48,626 nucleotides of DNA. Source: Candidatus Sericytochromatia bacterium. GTDB taxonomy: Bacteria; Cyanobacteriota; Sericytochromatia; UBA7694. The notes beneath the pieces are model-generated. The model had not been told where the DNA came from, ran no database searches, and saw nothing but the letters and a program-made list of their open reading frames with translations. This document shows positions 7,971-15,861 of the stretch, one piece after another. Both the position numbers and the translations under genes were made by a program. Numbering within the stretch: position 1 is the stretch's first letter; every line of letters begins with the position of its first letter. The stretch spans positions 1-48,626 of the forward strand of contig JACYMC010000171.1 in the NCBI GenBank assembly GCA_015272195.1, read 5' to 3'.

Positions 7971-8501
7971 TTAGCCTTTGAATGCGGCCAGCGGTTTGCC
8001 GACCAGCCCGCTCAGCATCTGCAGCTGCTGAAACAGGGTTTTAATGTCTTCGGTGCGCGTGGCGTCCTGGGTCCAGGTAAAAACTTCCTGGCCGTGCTCG
8101 TCTTCAAAGCGCAGCACCAGTTCCAGCTCCAGCGGGAAGTAGTTGCGCTCTTCAGCGGAGGCAGCTTCGCCTTCGCCCTCATAGCCGGTGGCAAAGCGGT
8201 TGATCATCGACAGGTGTGAAACCTTGTGCACGCTCTTGGCGTCCACGTGATGGTAGGTGGGGTAAAAGCCGAGCGACAAAAAGCGGCTGGTGGTCAGCAG
8301 CTTGATATCCAGGCTGCCAAAAGGTGAGCGCTGCTCTTCGCTGGTGCTTTCGCTGACCTGCAGCTGATGAAAGCTCAGCAGGACTTTTTCGCCGGGTTGC
8401 AGCACGCGCTGCAGCGAACCAGACACCACTTTGCCAATCGCGCCGAGGGCGTTCAGCTTCTCGAGGACCTCATTCAGGGAATCGGGCAGTTCAATACTCA
8501 T
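7971..8501 (-). CDS. Hypothetical protein (176 aa) between serS and pilT
   Basis: Not recognised. GGAGG lies 7 nt before an ATG that overlaps the serS stop as ATGA, so translation is probably coupled. The centre reads like a beta-rich PH-like domain ([48 protein letters not shown]) followed by a C-terminal helix ([13 protein letters not shown]). The N-terminal helix is amphipathic. No membrane segment or signal peptide. The position suggests co-expression with PilT; a pilus or surface-sensing role is speculation. Confidence 0.8.
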   Translation of the reverse strand: MSIELPDSLNEVLEKLNALGAIGKVVSGSLQRVLQPGEKVLLSFHQLQVSESTSEEQRSPFGSLDIKLLTTSRFLSLGFYPTYHHVDAKSVHKVSHLSMINRFATGYEGEGEAASAEERNYFPLELELVLRFEDEHGQEVFTWTQDATRTEDIKTLFQQLQMLSGLVGKPLAAFKG

Positions 8502-9769
8502 GCGATAACCTCCGCACCACCAAGATATTGTTGTAAAGCTTTGGGCACCTTCAGGCTGCCGTCGGCCTGCTGGTAATTTTCGATCAGGGCAGCCAGGGTC
8601 CGGCCAATGGGAAGGCCTGAACCGTTGAGGGTATGCGGAAAGACCGTGCTGGCACCGGCTTCGGGCCGGTAGCGCAGCATGCCGCGCCGGGCCTGAAAGT
8701 CGGTGCAGTTGCTGCAGGAAGAAATTTCACGGTACTTGCCCTGGCTGGGAAACCAGACCTCGATATCGTAGGTTTTGGCCGCGTTAAAGCCCGTATCACC
8801 CGAGCAGAGCAGCATGACCCGGTAGGGCAGCTCCAGCAGCTGCAGCAGGTGCTCAGCGTCGGCCACCATTTTTTCGAGTTCCTCAAAAGAGTGTTCGGGC
8901 TCGACAATTTTGACCAGCTCCACTTTGGAGAACTGGTGCTGGCGAATGATGCCCCGTGTGTCGCGGCCAGCGGCCCCGGCTTCTGCGCGGAAGCAGGGCG
9001 TGTAGGCGGTCATGTACATCGGCAGCTGCTCTTTGTCGAGAATTTCGCCGCGGTAGAGGTTGGTCAGGGGCACTTCCGCCGTGGGGATCAGAAAATAGTC
9101 TTTGAAGTTGACACCAAAGAGGTCTTCCTCAAACTTGGGCAGGTTGCCGTTGGCGGTCATCGTTTCACGGTTGACCATATACGGGGGCAGGACTTCGGTA
9201 TAGCCGCGTGCGGTATTCTGGTCCAGAAAAAAGTTGGCCAGGGCCCGCTCCAGTTTGGCGCCCCAGTTTTTGAGCACCACAAAGCGTGAGCCCGTCAGGC
9301 GGGCCGCGCGCTCAAAGTCCAGCAGGCCCAGGCTGACGCCGATCTCGTCATGGGCTTTGGGCTCAAAGTCCATGGGCGGTACCGGGCCGGAGTCGCGCAC
9401 CAGCTGGTTTGTTTCTTCGTCGGCGCCATCGGGTACAGAGGCGTCCAGAATATTGGGCAGGGTCATCAGCAGGGCTTCGCGCTCGCTCTGGCAGTCCTGC
9501 ATGCGGTTTTCGGCTGCTTTGAGCTCGTCACCGAGCTTGCGCACGGCCTCCATCTGGGCTGAGGCGTCTTCGCCGGCCTGTTTGCGGGCCCCAATGGCTT
9601 TGGAGGCTTCGTTGCGCTGCTGGCGCAGGCTGTCAATTTGCAGCTGGCAGTTGCGGTGTTCCTGGTCGAGGGCCATCAGGGTGGCCACAGCGTCCACGTC
9701 GCCCCGGCGGCGGCGCTGTGAAGTAATCAGGCGGTCAGGGTCGTGGCGCAGGCTTCTGAGATCATGCAT
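8498..9769 (-). CDS. serS: Seryl-tRNA synthetase
   Basis: 423 aa, the normal bacterial length (about 425). The N-terminal tRNA-binding coiled-coil arm is at about 25-110. The class II catalytic core shows TAEVPLTN (230-237), motif 2 FRAEAG (260-265) followed by [12 protein letters not shown], and motif 3 [16 protein letters not shown] (about 385-400). It charges tRNA-Ser and, as a first step, tRNA-Sec where present. The start MHDLRSLR matches the usual MLDLKxLR start. The Shine-Dalgarno (AAGGA) is distant at 11 nt. First gene of a leftward operon with the 176-aa gene and pilT. Confidence 0.97.
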   Translation of the reverse strand: MHDLRSLRHDPDRLITSQRRRRGDVDAVATLMALDQEHRNCQLQIDSLRQQRNEASKAIGARKQAGEDASAQMEAVRKLGDELKAAENRMQDCQSEREALLMTLPNILDASVPDGADEETNQLVRDSGPVPPMDFEPKAHDEIGVSLGLLDFERAARLTGSRFVVLKNWGAKLERALANFFLDQNTARGYTEVLPPYMVNRETMTANGNLPKFEEDLFGVNFKDYFLIPTAEVPLTNLYRGEILDKEQLPMYMTAYTPCFRAEAGAAGRDTRGIIRQHQFSKVELVKIVEPEHSFEELEKMVADAEHLLQLLELPYRVMLLCSGDTGFNAAKTYDIEVWFPSQGKYREISSCSNCTDFQARRGMLRYRPEAGASTVFPHTLNGSGLPIGRTLAALIENYQQADGSLKVPKALQQYLGGAEVIA

Positions 9770-9834
9770 ACATCAATGGGTCCTTGATTGGGGTAAGTAT
9801 TCAGCGTCTGGATACACACGGTTTGGCAGACGCT

Positions 9835-9891
9835 TTCAGTGTACCTGATTTTCGCGTTGACGTGCTACGGATGTATCTGGGTTACACTGAA
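9835..9891. promoter_or_regulatory. Divergent promoter region of serS and dUTPase gene
   Basis: The 9-bp inverted repeat TTCAGTGTA (9835-9843) and TACACTGAA (9883-9891) places a TACACT -10-like box for each direction, facing outward. For the rightward gene, TTGACG at 9857-9862 is a good -35, but 20 nt from the -10. Weak by consensus; the symmetry is the main argument. Confidence 0.35.
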
Positions 9892-9915
9892 GCAAAAAGG
9901 GAAAGAGAACCGCTC

Positions 9916-10371
9916 ATGAAACTGATGTATCAAAAACTGCGCCCTGATGCCTGTGATCCCGTACAGGGCTATCCCGGTGATCTGGGGGTGGATGTCTGTA
10001 CGCCCGAAGCTTTTGAGATAGCGCCCGGTGGATCGTATCAGGTCGATACGGGGCTGCGCATCCGCCTGCCGGAGCTGCCGGCGGCCTGGGCGGACGATTT
10101 TCAGCTGGGCTGCTTTGTCTGGGCCAAATCCGGGCTCTCGGTGCGCAGCAATATTGAAACCGGGGCCGGGGTGGTGGACCCCAACTATACGGGCAGCCTG
10201 CGTATTCAGCTCTACAATCACAGCGATTGTCCGGTGGCTTTTGAAGCCGGCCAGAAAATCGCCCAGCTGGTGCTGACGGTCTGTCCGCGTCTGACGGGTA
10301 TAATCGAAAGCGATCTCAGTGACTGGGCCACCGCGCGGGGCGCGCAGGGTTTTGGCAGCTCAGGGGCTTAG
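9916..10371 (+). CDS. dut: dUTP diphosphatase (dUTPase family)
   Basis: 151 aa from the ATG at 9916 (GGGAAAGAGAA upstream). The five trimeric dUTPase motifs are in order: GDLGVDV (21-27), KSGLSVR (71-77), GAGVVDPNYTGSLRI (83-97), AGQKIAQLV (111-119) and C-terminal RGAQGFGSSG (141-150), the flexible lid over the active site. The enzyme hydrolyses dUTP to dUMP and pyrophosphate, keeping uracil out of DNA and feeding dTMP synthesis. dCTP deaminase shares the fold, but the motif 3 Asp-Tyr pair and the GFGS lid favour dUTPase. Tail-to-tail overlap (TTAG) with the DHH gene. Confidence 0.92.
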   Translation: MKLMYQKLRPDACDPVQGYPGDLGVDVCTPEAFEIAPGGSYQVDTGLRIRLPELPAAWADDFQLGCFVWAKSGLSVRSNIETGAGVVDPNYTGSLRIQLYNHSDCPVAFEAGQKIAQLVLTVCPRLTGIIESDLSDWATARGAQGFGSSGA

Positions 10372-11366
10372 TGCGCCGCGTAGTAGGCTTCCATGGCTTC
10401 CTGGGTGGCGCTGATCACGCGCTTGACGGCCTGCTTCAGCGGCAGGGCCAGGCGGGCGCCGCAGGCGTAATGGTGGCCGCCGCCGCCAAACTGGCGGGCA
10501 ATGCGGTTGACGTCCACATGGCATTTGGAGCGCCAGCTGACTTTGACATGGCCTGAGCTGACTTCTTTAAACATCAGGATCACCTCAGCTGAGGCAATGG
10601 TCAGCAGGTCTGAGATCAGATAATCGACCTCGTTTTCGTCGACACCGTGTTTTTCCTGCAGGGCTTTGGGCACCACACCCCAGATCAGGGTGTCGTTGAG
10701 GCTGGCGTTGAGATCGGCAAAGACCTCCCCCATCAGACGCATCAGGTTGAGGGGTTTTTGCTGGTTCAGCATCTGGTTAACATAAGTGGGCTCTGCGCCG
10801 GCAGCCACCAGCTCTGCCGCCTGACGCAGGGTTTCGGCCGTGGTGGCTGGCGTGGTCAGATTGCGGGTGTCAAAGACCAGCGCGGAGTAAAGACAGGTGG
10901 CAATGGTGGGGTCCAGCGGCAGTTCCATCAGCTGCAGAATGCGCAGAATGATTTCAGAGGTGGCCGGTGAGGTCTGATCAATATACGCGTAGCGCGTAAA
11001 GCTGACCGGACCCATATGGTGGTCGATATCCAGCCAGGGATGAATCAGTTTGACCGAGGGGTGCAGCTGTTTGGGCGTGCCCAGATCCACAAAGATCATC
11101 TTCCACTGCATGTCGAGCGGCTGCTCCAGCTGCACGTCGGCGTACTGCAGCAGGTAATCCATATAGGGTGGGGTTTCTTCGGGCAGAAAAATTTTAACGG
11201 TTTTGCCCAGCTTGCGCAGGGCCAGGTGCAGGCCCACGGCTGAGCCCAGCGAGTCCGGGTCGGGGTTGATATGGGGGCAAATCAGATAGTGGTCGTTTTC
11301 CTGCAACAGCCGGGCAACGCTGGCGGGATCAGACAGCAGACTGAATTGGCTCGGTTCACTGAACAT
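10368..11366 (-). CDS. DHH/DHHA1 phosphoesterase, NrnA-like
   Basis: 332 aa from the ATG at 11366, with AGGAAA 8 nt upstream; a longer frame to 11411 has no such site. DHH-domain motifs: HINPDPDSLGS (32-42), VDLGT with Asp94, and LDIDHHMG (112-119). The C-terminal DHHA1 domain ends with GGGGHHYACGA. These bind two Mn2+ ions. The family includes NrnA nano-RNases/pAp phosphatases and RecJ-like enzymes; the length and the order of the two domains fit NrnA, which degrades 2-5-nt RNA and pAp. It could instead act on cyclic dinucleotide products such as pApA or pGpG. Convergent with the dUTPase gene. Confidence 0.88.
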   Translation of the reverse strand: MFSEPSQFSLLSDPASVARLLQENDHYLICPHINPDPDSLGSAVGLHLALRKLGKTVKIFLPEETPPYMDYLLQYADVQLEQPLDMQWKMIFVDLGTPKQLHPSVKLIHPWLDIDHHMGPVSFTRYAYIDQTSPATSEIILRILQLMELPLDPTIATCLYSALVFDTRNLTTPATTAETLRQAAELVAAGAEPTYVNQMLNQQKPLNLMRLMGEVFADLNASLNDTLIWGVVPKALQEKHGVDENEVDYLISDLLTIASAEVILMFKEVSSGHVKVSWRSKCHVDVNRIARQFGGGGHHYACGARLALPLKQAVKRVISATQEAMEAYYAAH

Positions 11367-11425
11367 ATTGGGTTTCCTGTTGGCATTACATCTTAAAGCA
11401 CATGATAACACAGGCCCGAACAGGG

Positions 11426-11431
11426 TATACT
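11426..11431 (+). promoter_or_regulatory. -10 of a probably leaderless gene
   Basis: TATACT (5 of 6 matches to TATAAT) ends 7 nt before the ATG at 11439. A TGATAA at 11403-11408 is 17 nt upstream as a weak -35. There is no Shine-Dalgarno at a workable distance. Confidence 0.45.
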
Positions 11432-11438
11432 GGGCTGC

Positions 11439-12068
11439 ATGCAGATACGATCGCTTTCATACCTGATGGTTTTTTTCTTGCTCTGGGGCTGGACCCCTTC
11501 GCTCTGGGCCGAACCCATCGCAGCTGAGCCGGTGATTCAGGTGGCCCTGCCGCCGCCGCTGCCGGCTGCCGGTCTGCCTCCCGCTGAGAGCTGGCTCAAC
11601 ACCACCCACGCCCTGGGCGGAGCCGCTGCCGGCAACGGCCTGGCCATTCTGACGGTGGTGCTGCTGGATCTTATGCCCGTGGCTCTGGCGGCAGAAGGTG
11701 AAGTGCCCGGCAGCTGGGTTGAGGGGGCTGACCCCCTGCTGGCCCTGCTCTTGCTGATCCCGGTGATCTCCACCCCGCTGATGATGCATCTGTTTTCACC
11801 GGCGGCTGACTGGGAGCTGGCAGGCTGGAGTCTGGCTGGCGCAGCTGCCAGTGTTTTGCTGCACGCGCTGCTGATGCTGCCGCTGGTGCTGTTTTTTGGC
11901 CAGGAGAGCCTGAGCCAGACGATTTATGTGCTGGCTCCGGCGGCCTTTGGCTCGGCGGTGATTCTGGAGGCCCTGGGCACGGCCTGGGGGCACCATCTCG
12001 GCGGCCAGTGGCAGCTGAGCAGCGCGCCGGGTGGGGGCCTGATGCTCAGCCACCAGCTGCGCTTTTAA
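11439..12068 (+). CDS. Putative membrane protein with signal peptide (209 aa)
   Basis: Not recognised. A signal peptide at 1-24 (ends SLWA) is followed by a Pro/Ala-rich stretch and hydrophobic segments at about 62-85, 97-115, 127-150 and 158-180, so it is probably an integral membrane protein. The last residues are Leu/Gly/Ser rich and end HQLRF; a terminal Phe also occurs in outer-membrane barrels, but the helical segments argue against a barrel. Its stop overlaps that of the leftward 456-aa gene by 4 nt (TTAA). Confidence 0.75.
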   Translation: MQIRSLSYLMVFFLLWGWTPSLWAEPIAAEPVIQVALPPPLPAAGLPPAESWLNTTHALGGAAAGNGLAILTVVLLDLMPVALAAEGEVPGSWVEGADPLLALLLLIPVISTPLMMHLFSPAADWELAGWSLAGAAASVLLHALLMLPLVLFFGQESLSQTIYVLAPAAFGSAVILEALGTAWGHHLGGQWQLSSAPGGGLMLSHQLRF

Positions 12069-13435
12069 AGCGCGGGCAGCATGGCCAGTACCTCGGCGTA
12101 AGCGTTCAGCAGCGTTTGCTGCAGCTGGCGGCGCGCGACAGGATCTTCACATTGCAGATAGCGGCTTTCAAGGGCCTTGATCTCCGTCTCCTGAAGCACC
12201 CAGTCCTGCTGGGCCTGGGCCAGTGAGTTCAGCAGCGTCTGCTGTTCAGCCTTACGGCGCTTCTGGGCCCAGTGCTGACAGGCCTGCTGCAGCGTCTGCA
12301 TCAGGGTGTCAAATTGCTGCAGCCAGTCCGTCAGGGCCTGGGCCAGTTCTGGCGCGAGGCCTTCACGGGCTGCCGCCCAGCCGTCGCGCTGCCGGGCCTG
12401 CTCCTGGGCAATCCACTGGTGTCCCCCGGGCAGATCCAGGCGGGCCAGCTGTTGCTGGGCCGATTCCAGCAGGCTGACGCCTGCGGGACAGGCCGGTGGC
12501 TGGCCGAGTAAACGGCTGAGGTTTTGCAGGCTTTTTAAGCGCAGGGGGCGCCACTGGCTGAAGTGCTCCGCACGGGCCTGCGCCAGCTTTGAGCAGTCGC
12601 CCGCCAGTTCCTGGCTTTGCCGGGCCAGGGCCTGCAGCTGGCGCATGGCAAAAAAAGCCACCTGTTGCGCCTGCAGCGCTTCGAGCTGGGCCTGCAGAGC
12701 CTGTTTTTCGGCGGGAGAATGGGTGCGCTGGATTTTGGCCCGCAGCTGCAGCATGAGACGGCTGGCCTGAATCGGGTCAAAGCTTGCTACCGGCGCGCTG
12801 CTTACTGCCGGCGGTGTTGCCGGGGTTTCGCCTGTGGACTCAGCGGCGGTACTGGTGCACAGCTGTTGATTCAGCGCCAGAATCAGCTGCAGCAGGGTGG
12901 CGCGCTCCAGCGGAGCGAGGCTGCTGCCCTGCAGTGAACGCAGCTTTTTGAGATAACCCGCTTCGGCTTCGGGCACCTGTGCAGCACCGCCGGCTTTCAG
13001 GGCATCCCATTTACAGGCCTGGCACTGTAGCAGGGGGTGCAGCACCGACATCGTGGCCAGATCGCGGGGGGCGTCGGCGCCGGCATAACAGCTTTTGAGA
13101 CTGGCAATCACGCGCATCAGGCCCTCATGTAGCCCCTCGGGCTCAGCTGGCAGGGCTTTGAGTCTGACCAGCATGGATTTCAGGCGCTCGGCCCGACCCT
13201 CAGAAGCGCTAAGCTGCAGATTTTGTTTGAGACGCGCAGCCACGGCCTGGTTTTCGGCTGAAGGCGCTTCTTGTTTGCGGGCTTCTTCGCGCTGTACCTG
13301 CTGGCTGAGTCGCTGTACTGCCGGTGGCGGCTCGGGAATATCGCAGAGCGCGGGGCCCTGGCTGTCGACCAGACCGGCCGGCATTTTAAAGCTGGCGGGG
13401 TCAAAATCGGCGGTATCGGCAAAGATGGCCTTCAT
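12065..13435 (-). CDS. Hypothetical coiled-coil-rich protein (456 aa), partner of DUF5939 protein
   Basis: Not recognised. Start: the ATG at 13435, with GGAG 8 nt upstream; the ATG overlaps the TGA of the upstream gene (TGATG), so translation is probably coupled. It is rich in Gln, Ala, Leu and Arg with long amphipathic, probably coiled-coil helices (about 35-110 and 215-450), plus a Cys-containing segment around 115-140 (CYAGADAPRD and LQCQACKW). A Thr/Pro/Ala linker sits near 200. No signal peptide or membrane segment. It is always read with the DUF5939 protein upstream, which suggests a shared complex or pathway (inference). Confidence 0.8.
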   Translation of the reverse strand: MKAIFADTADFDPASFKMPAGLVDSQGPALCDIPEPPPAVQRLSQQVQREEARKQEAPSAENQAVAARLKQNLQLSASEGRAERLKSMLVRLKALPAEPEGLHEGLMRVIASLKSCYAGADAPRDLATMSVLHPLLQCQACKWDALKAGGAAQVPEAEAGYLKKLRSLQGSSLAPLERATLLQLILALNQQLCTSTAAESTGETPATPPAVSSAPVASFDPIQASRLMLQLRAKIQRTHSPAEKQALQAQLEALQAQQVAFFAMRQLQALARQSQELAGDCSKLAQARAEHFSQWRPLRLKSLQNLSRLLGQPPACPAGVSLLESAQQQLARLDLPGGHQWIAQEQARQRDGWAAAREGLAPELAQALTDWLQQFDTLMQTLQQACQHWAQKRRKAEQQTLLNSLAQAQQDWVLQETEIKALESRYLQCEDPVARRQLQQTLLNAYAEVLAMLPAL

Positions 13436-15348
13436 CACAGGAACTCCGTCAGCAGGTTGTCAAACTGAAACGCGATCCAGTCTGCACCGCAGTCTGATGT
13501 GTCCGTTAGGCGCTCCCATGTGGCCAGCGGATCTTCCAGAAACAGACGCATTTCAGGGCTTTGCAGCAGATCTGTGCCGACCACCAGACGCTGGCCGTCG
13601 GCATGGGCCAGGGCTTCACGGCTCTGCTCCAGGGCCAGCCCCCGGTATGCCAGTTGCTGCCCCTGGGCAAAGACTTCACAGGGCCCCTGCACCACGGCCA
13701 GGGCCAGCTGTGGCGCTGCGTTATAGAGCAGCCCAAGAAGGGGCAGTTCCTGGCTGATGCTCCAGGCTGCTGACAGGGCTTCAAAGGGGCTGGCAAAGAG
13801 GCCCAGCAGGCTGTTTTCTGTCAGGGGGCAGGCCGCCCCTTCATGGGCCTGAAAGTGTTGCTTTAACCAGTCAAGCAGCTCTTGCTGCACGGCCGGCAGG
13901 CTGTCGGGCGCTTCGGGCTCCTGCAGCTGTTCAGGGTTCAGGATTTCTGCCCGGACAAAGATCTGATTCTGCAGCGGCAGGGCTTCGTGGGGGGCCAGCA
14001 CTTCCTGCGGAAAAAGATCCTGAAAAGCCTGCAGTGATTGTGCCCTTGCGGCGGTGACCGCCTGGGACTGCCAGGCGGGATTTTCGAGCATCAGGCTGAG
14101 TTCATGGCTGCGGCCATTATGGACCTGCAGCTGCCCGCCCTGTAACAGATTCAGGGTTTCGGCTTCTGGCTGATCGTTGAGCACAAAGTCAGCTGCAATC
14201 GCCAGCCGGGTCTGTGCGGAAGCGTCAGCAGTCTGTATCTGCAGCAGGATTTCGCGGCTGCAGGCCAGGCTGCGCAGAATATAAGGGCCTGGCGGCAGAT
14301 CAATCACAAAGTTACGCGTTTCACCGGGCAGCAGGTTTTGCTGCCAGCTGATGTGCGGCGTGTTGCACGGACTGCCGGCACAGAAAAAACGCTCCTGCGT
14401 TGGCCGCAGGCGCGCACTGGGCTGGAAGCTCAGCTCCAGGTTCTGATCAAAGGCCAGACCGTAGCTGACGGCACAGGTTTCGCAGTAGGCCACGGCTTTG
14501 ATGTTTTGCAGGTTTTTAACGCTTTCTTTGGGCCCTTTGCAGCCCGGGCAGCGACAGTCCCAGAGCAGGTGCAGATCGCCCTCGCGGCTGAGCAGCAGGC
14601 AGTCTTTGAGGACCTCCAGCGGATCCAGGGCGTAGGCTTCGGCCAGTTCAAAGGGGCGCAGGCGATAAGCCAGCCGCTCCGGGGCCCGATAGATATAATC
14701 GGCCAGGGCGCTGGCAATGTCTGCGCTGGGCAGCAGTGTCTGCCAGCGCTGGCTGAGGGCATGGAGGGCGGCCTGCTGCGCGGGACGCGCGTCAAAAAAG
14801 GCTTTCAGTACGGGCGTGCCGGCGGCCAGCCGATCGGCCAGCTGTCTGAAGGTTTTGATAAAACGCTGGATTTCTTTGCGGATCAGCAGGCGGGCCACGG
14901 CGGCCGGCAGGTGGGCTACAAAGTCAATGGTGCAGGTGACGTCGCTTTCCTGCGGGCCGGCGCTGCTCAGCTGAACGCCGAAGGCCAGGTATTTTAAAGG
15001 ACCCTTGCTGTGAATGCGCTCAACCTTGTAGTAATGGGGGGCCAGCCATTCATAGGGCATTTCTTCATAGGCCACCGGCAGGCCGCCGTTTTTGGTGCTG
15101 CAATGCATCCAGGTACTGCCGTAGGGCCGGGCCAGGTAGGCGTTGCGGGTGCTCTGCATGCCCACGGCCTGGTTCAGAAAGTCGTTGGCGGCCAGCACCT
15201 GCCAGAGCAGCTCCGGCTGCCCTGGTAGCCGCACGCTTGCGCTGACCGGCTGGGCCTGCTGACGCAGCTGCTGCAGATTGTCGGCGCTGCGCAAAGCTGC
15301 AGCACGTGTTTCAGGCAGCGGATAGACAGGATTTTCTGCGTCTGGCAT
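13435..15348 (-). CDS. SRPBCC-DUF5939 protein with degenerate nucleotide-cyclase domain
   Basis: 637 aa from the ATG at 15348, with AAGGAG 7 nt upstream; a TTG-initiated longer frame would swallow that site. Three parts: an SRPBCC/START-like ligand-binding domain (about 35-200; begins SVRLPGQPELLWQVL), a DUF5939 domain (about 200-390) with putative zinc ligands DCRCPGCKG and YCETC, then FCAGSPCNTPHISWQQ, and a C-terminal region resembling a class III adenylate/guanylate cyclase fold. In the last part the metal-binding Asp positions look substituted (IFVRAEIL and LTENSLLGLF), so catalysis is unlikely. Known DUF5939 proteins are annotated as cyclases; this one is more likely a sensor or scaffold. 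The following gene overlaps. Confidence 0.75.
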   Translation of the reverse strand: MPDAENPVYPLPETRAAALRSADNLQQLRQQAQPVSASVRLPGQPELLWQVLAANDFLNQAVGMQSTRNAYLARPYGSTWMHCSTKNGGLPVAYEEMPYEWLAPHYYKVERIHSKGPLKYLAFGVQLSSAGPQESDVTCTIDFVAHLPAAVARLLIRKEIQRFIKTFRQLADRLAAGTPVLKAFFDARPAQQAALHALSQRWQTLLPSADIASALADYIYRAPERLAYRLRPFELAEAYALDPLEVLKDCLLLSREGDLHLLWDCRCPGCKGPKESVKNLQNIKAVAYCETCAVSYGLAFDQNLELSFQPSARLRPTQERFFCAGSPCNTPHISWQQNLLPGETRNFVIDLPPGPYILRSLACSREILLQIQTADASAQTRLAIAADFVLNDQPEAETLNLLQGGQLQVHNGRSHELSLMLENPAWQSQAVTAARAQSLQAFQDLFPQEVLAPHEALPLQNQIFVRAEILNPEQLQEPEAPDSLPAVQQELLDWLKQHFQAHEGAACPLTENSLLGLFASPFEALSAAWSISQELPLLGLLYNAAPQLALAVVQGPCEVFAQGQQLAYRGLALEQSREALAHADGQRLVVGTDLLQSPEMRLFLEDPLATWERLTDTSDCGADWIAFQFDNLLTEFL

Positions 15349-15377
15349 GCACATCTCCTTCAAGGGGTCTGGCGTAT

Positions 15378-15406
15378 TTTACATCAATCTGCAGAGCGAC
15401 TATAAT
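15378..15406 (+). promoter_or_regulatory. Near-consensus sigma70 promoter
   Basis: TTTACA (15378-15383), 17-nt spacer, TATAAT (15401-15406). This is the best promoter in the window. A transcript would begin near 15413, 56 nt before the ATG of the giant helical protein. Confidence 0.75.
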
Positions 15407-15468
15407 CAAGAGATGTTCTTCAGCCTGTGGGCTAGGTCTCTATTGCTGTGTATCGGGAGTTTCAGGGT

Positions 15469-15861
15469 ATGTCAAGTGTAACACGTCAGCTTTCGCCGTT
15501 TCAGTTTAATCGTCAGGCGGCAGCGCCGCCGCCAGTCTCAGCGTCTGTGGCGGGCCCTGACCGGCAGGAGCCGGTCAGCCTTTCAGATCTTGAAAGCCGG
15601 GTCAATGACAGCCTGCAGCTGGGCCAGATGCCTGCTGAGCTGCAGCAGAGCAACCAGGCGCTCAGCCAGGCTCTGCAGCAGCTGCGACAGCTTTCCGGCA
15701 GCGGGCTCAGGCCACGCCGCTCAGTATGCTGCAGCGCTTTCAGACTGAGACCCTGCCCCAGAACCTGGGCCAGCTTGAAAACAGCTTGCAAACCCTGGAG
15801 GATCAGCTGGCGACCCTGCCGCCTGACAGCCCGGAGCGCGCGGCGCTGGCGCTGGACCTGA
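15469..15861 (+). CDS. 5' fragment of the giant helical protein (frameshifted)
   Basis: Starts at the ATG at 15469, with GGGAG 10 nt upstream. The first 80 residues are soluble: a Ser/Pro/Gln/Ala-rich leader then a helical segment (LSDLESRVNDSLQLGQMPAE, QALSQALQQLRQL). After about 15,703 this frame turns into Arg/Cys-rich nonsense, while the next frame continues with normal helical protein. So I regard it as the N-terminus of the 15,726-19,193 protein, separated by a -1 shift or a missing base. If the GGG at 15703-15705 were GGGG, the two parts would join cleanly and encode about 1,241 aa. Confidence 0.6.
   Translation: MSSVTRQLSPFQFNRQAAAPPPVSASVAGPDRQEPVSLSDLESRVNDSLQLGQMPAELQQSNQALSQALQQLRQLSGSGLRPRRSVCCSAFRLRPCPRTWASLKTACKPWRISWRPCRLTARSARRWRWT
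15639..15726 (+). other. Frameshift window in the giant gene
   Basis: The upper frame is coding-like until about 15702, and the lower frame is open from 15639, so the shift lies within this span, most likely at GGG 15703-15705. No slippery heptamer of the X XXY YYZ type is visible, so an assembly indel or a true mutation is likelier than programmed frameshifting. Confidence 0.6.

Noticed and set aside
1-9796. 11-mer ATTGGGGTAAG near position 1 and again near 9787
   Set aside because: Two copies only, no shared context; a chance repeat at this length cannot be excluded.
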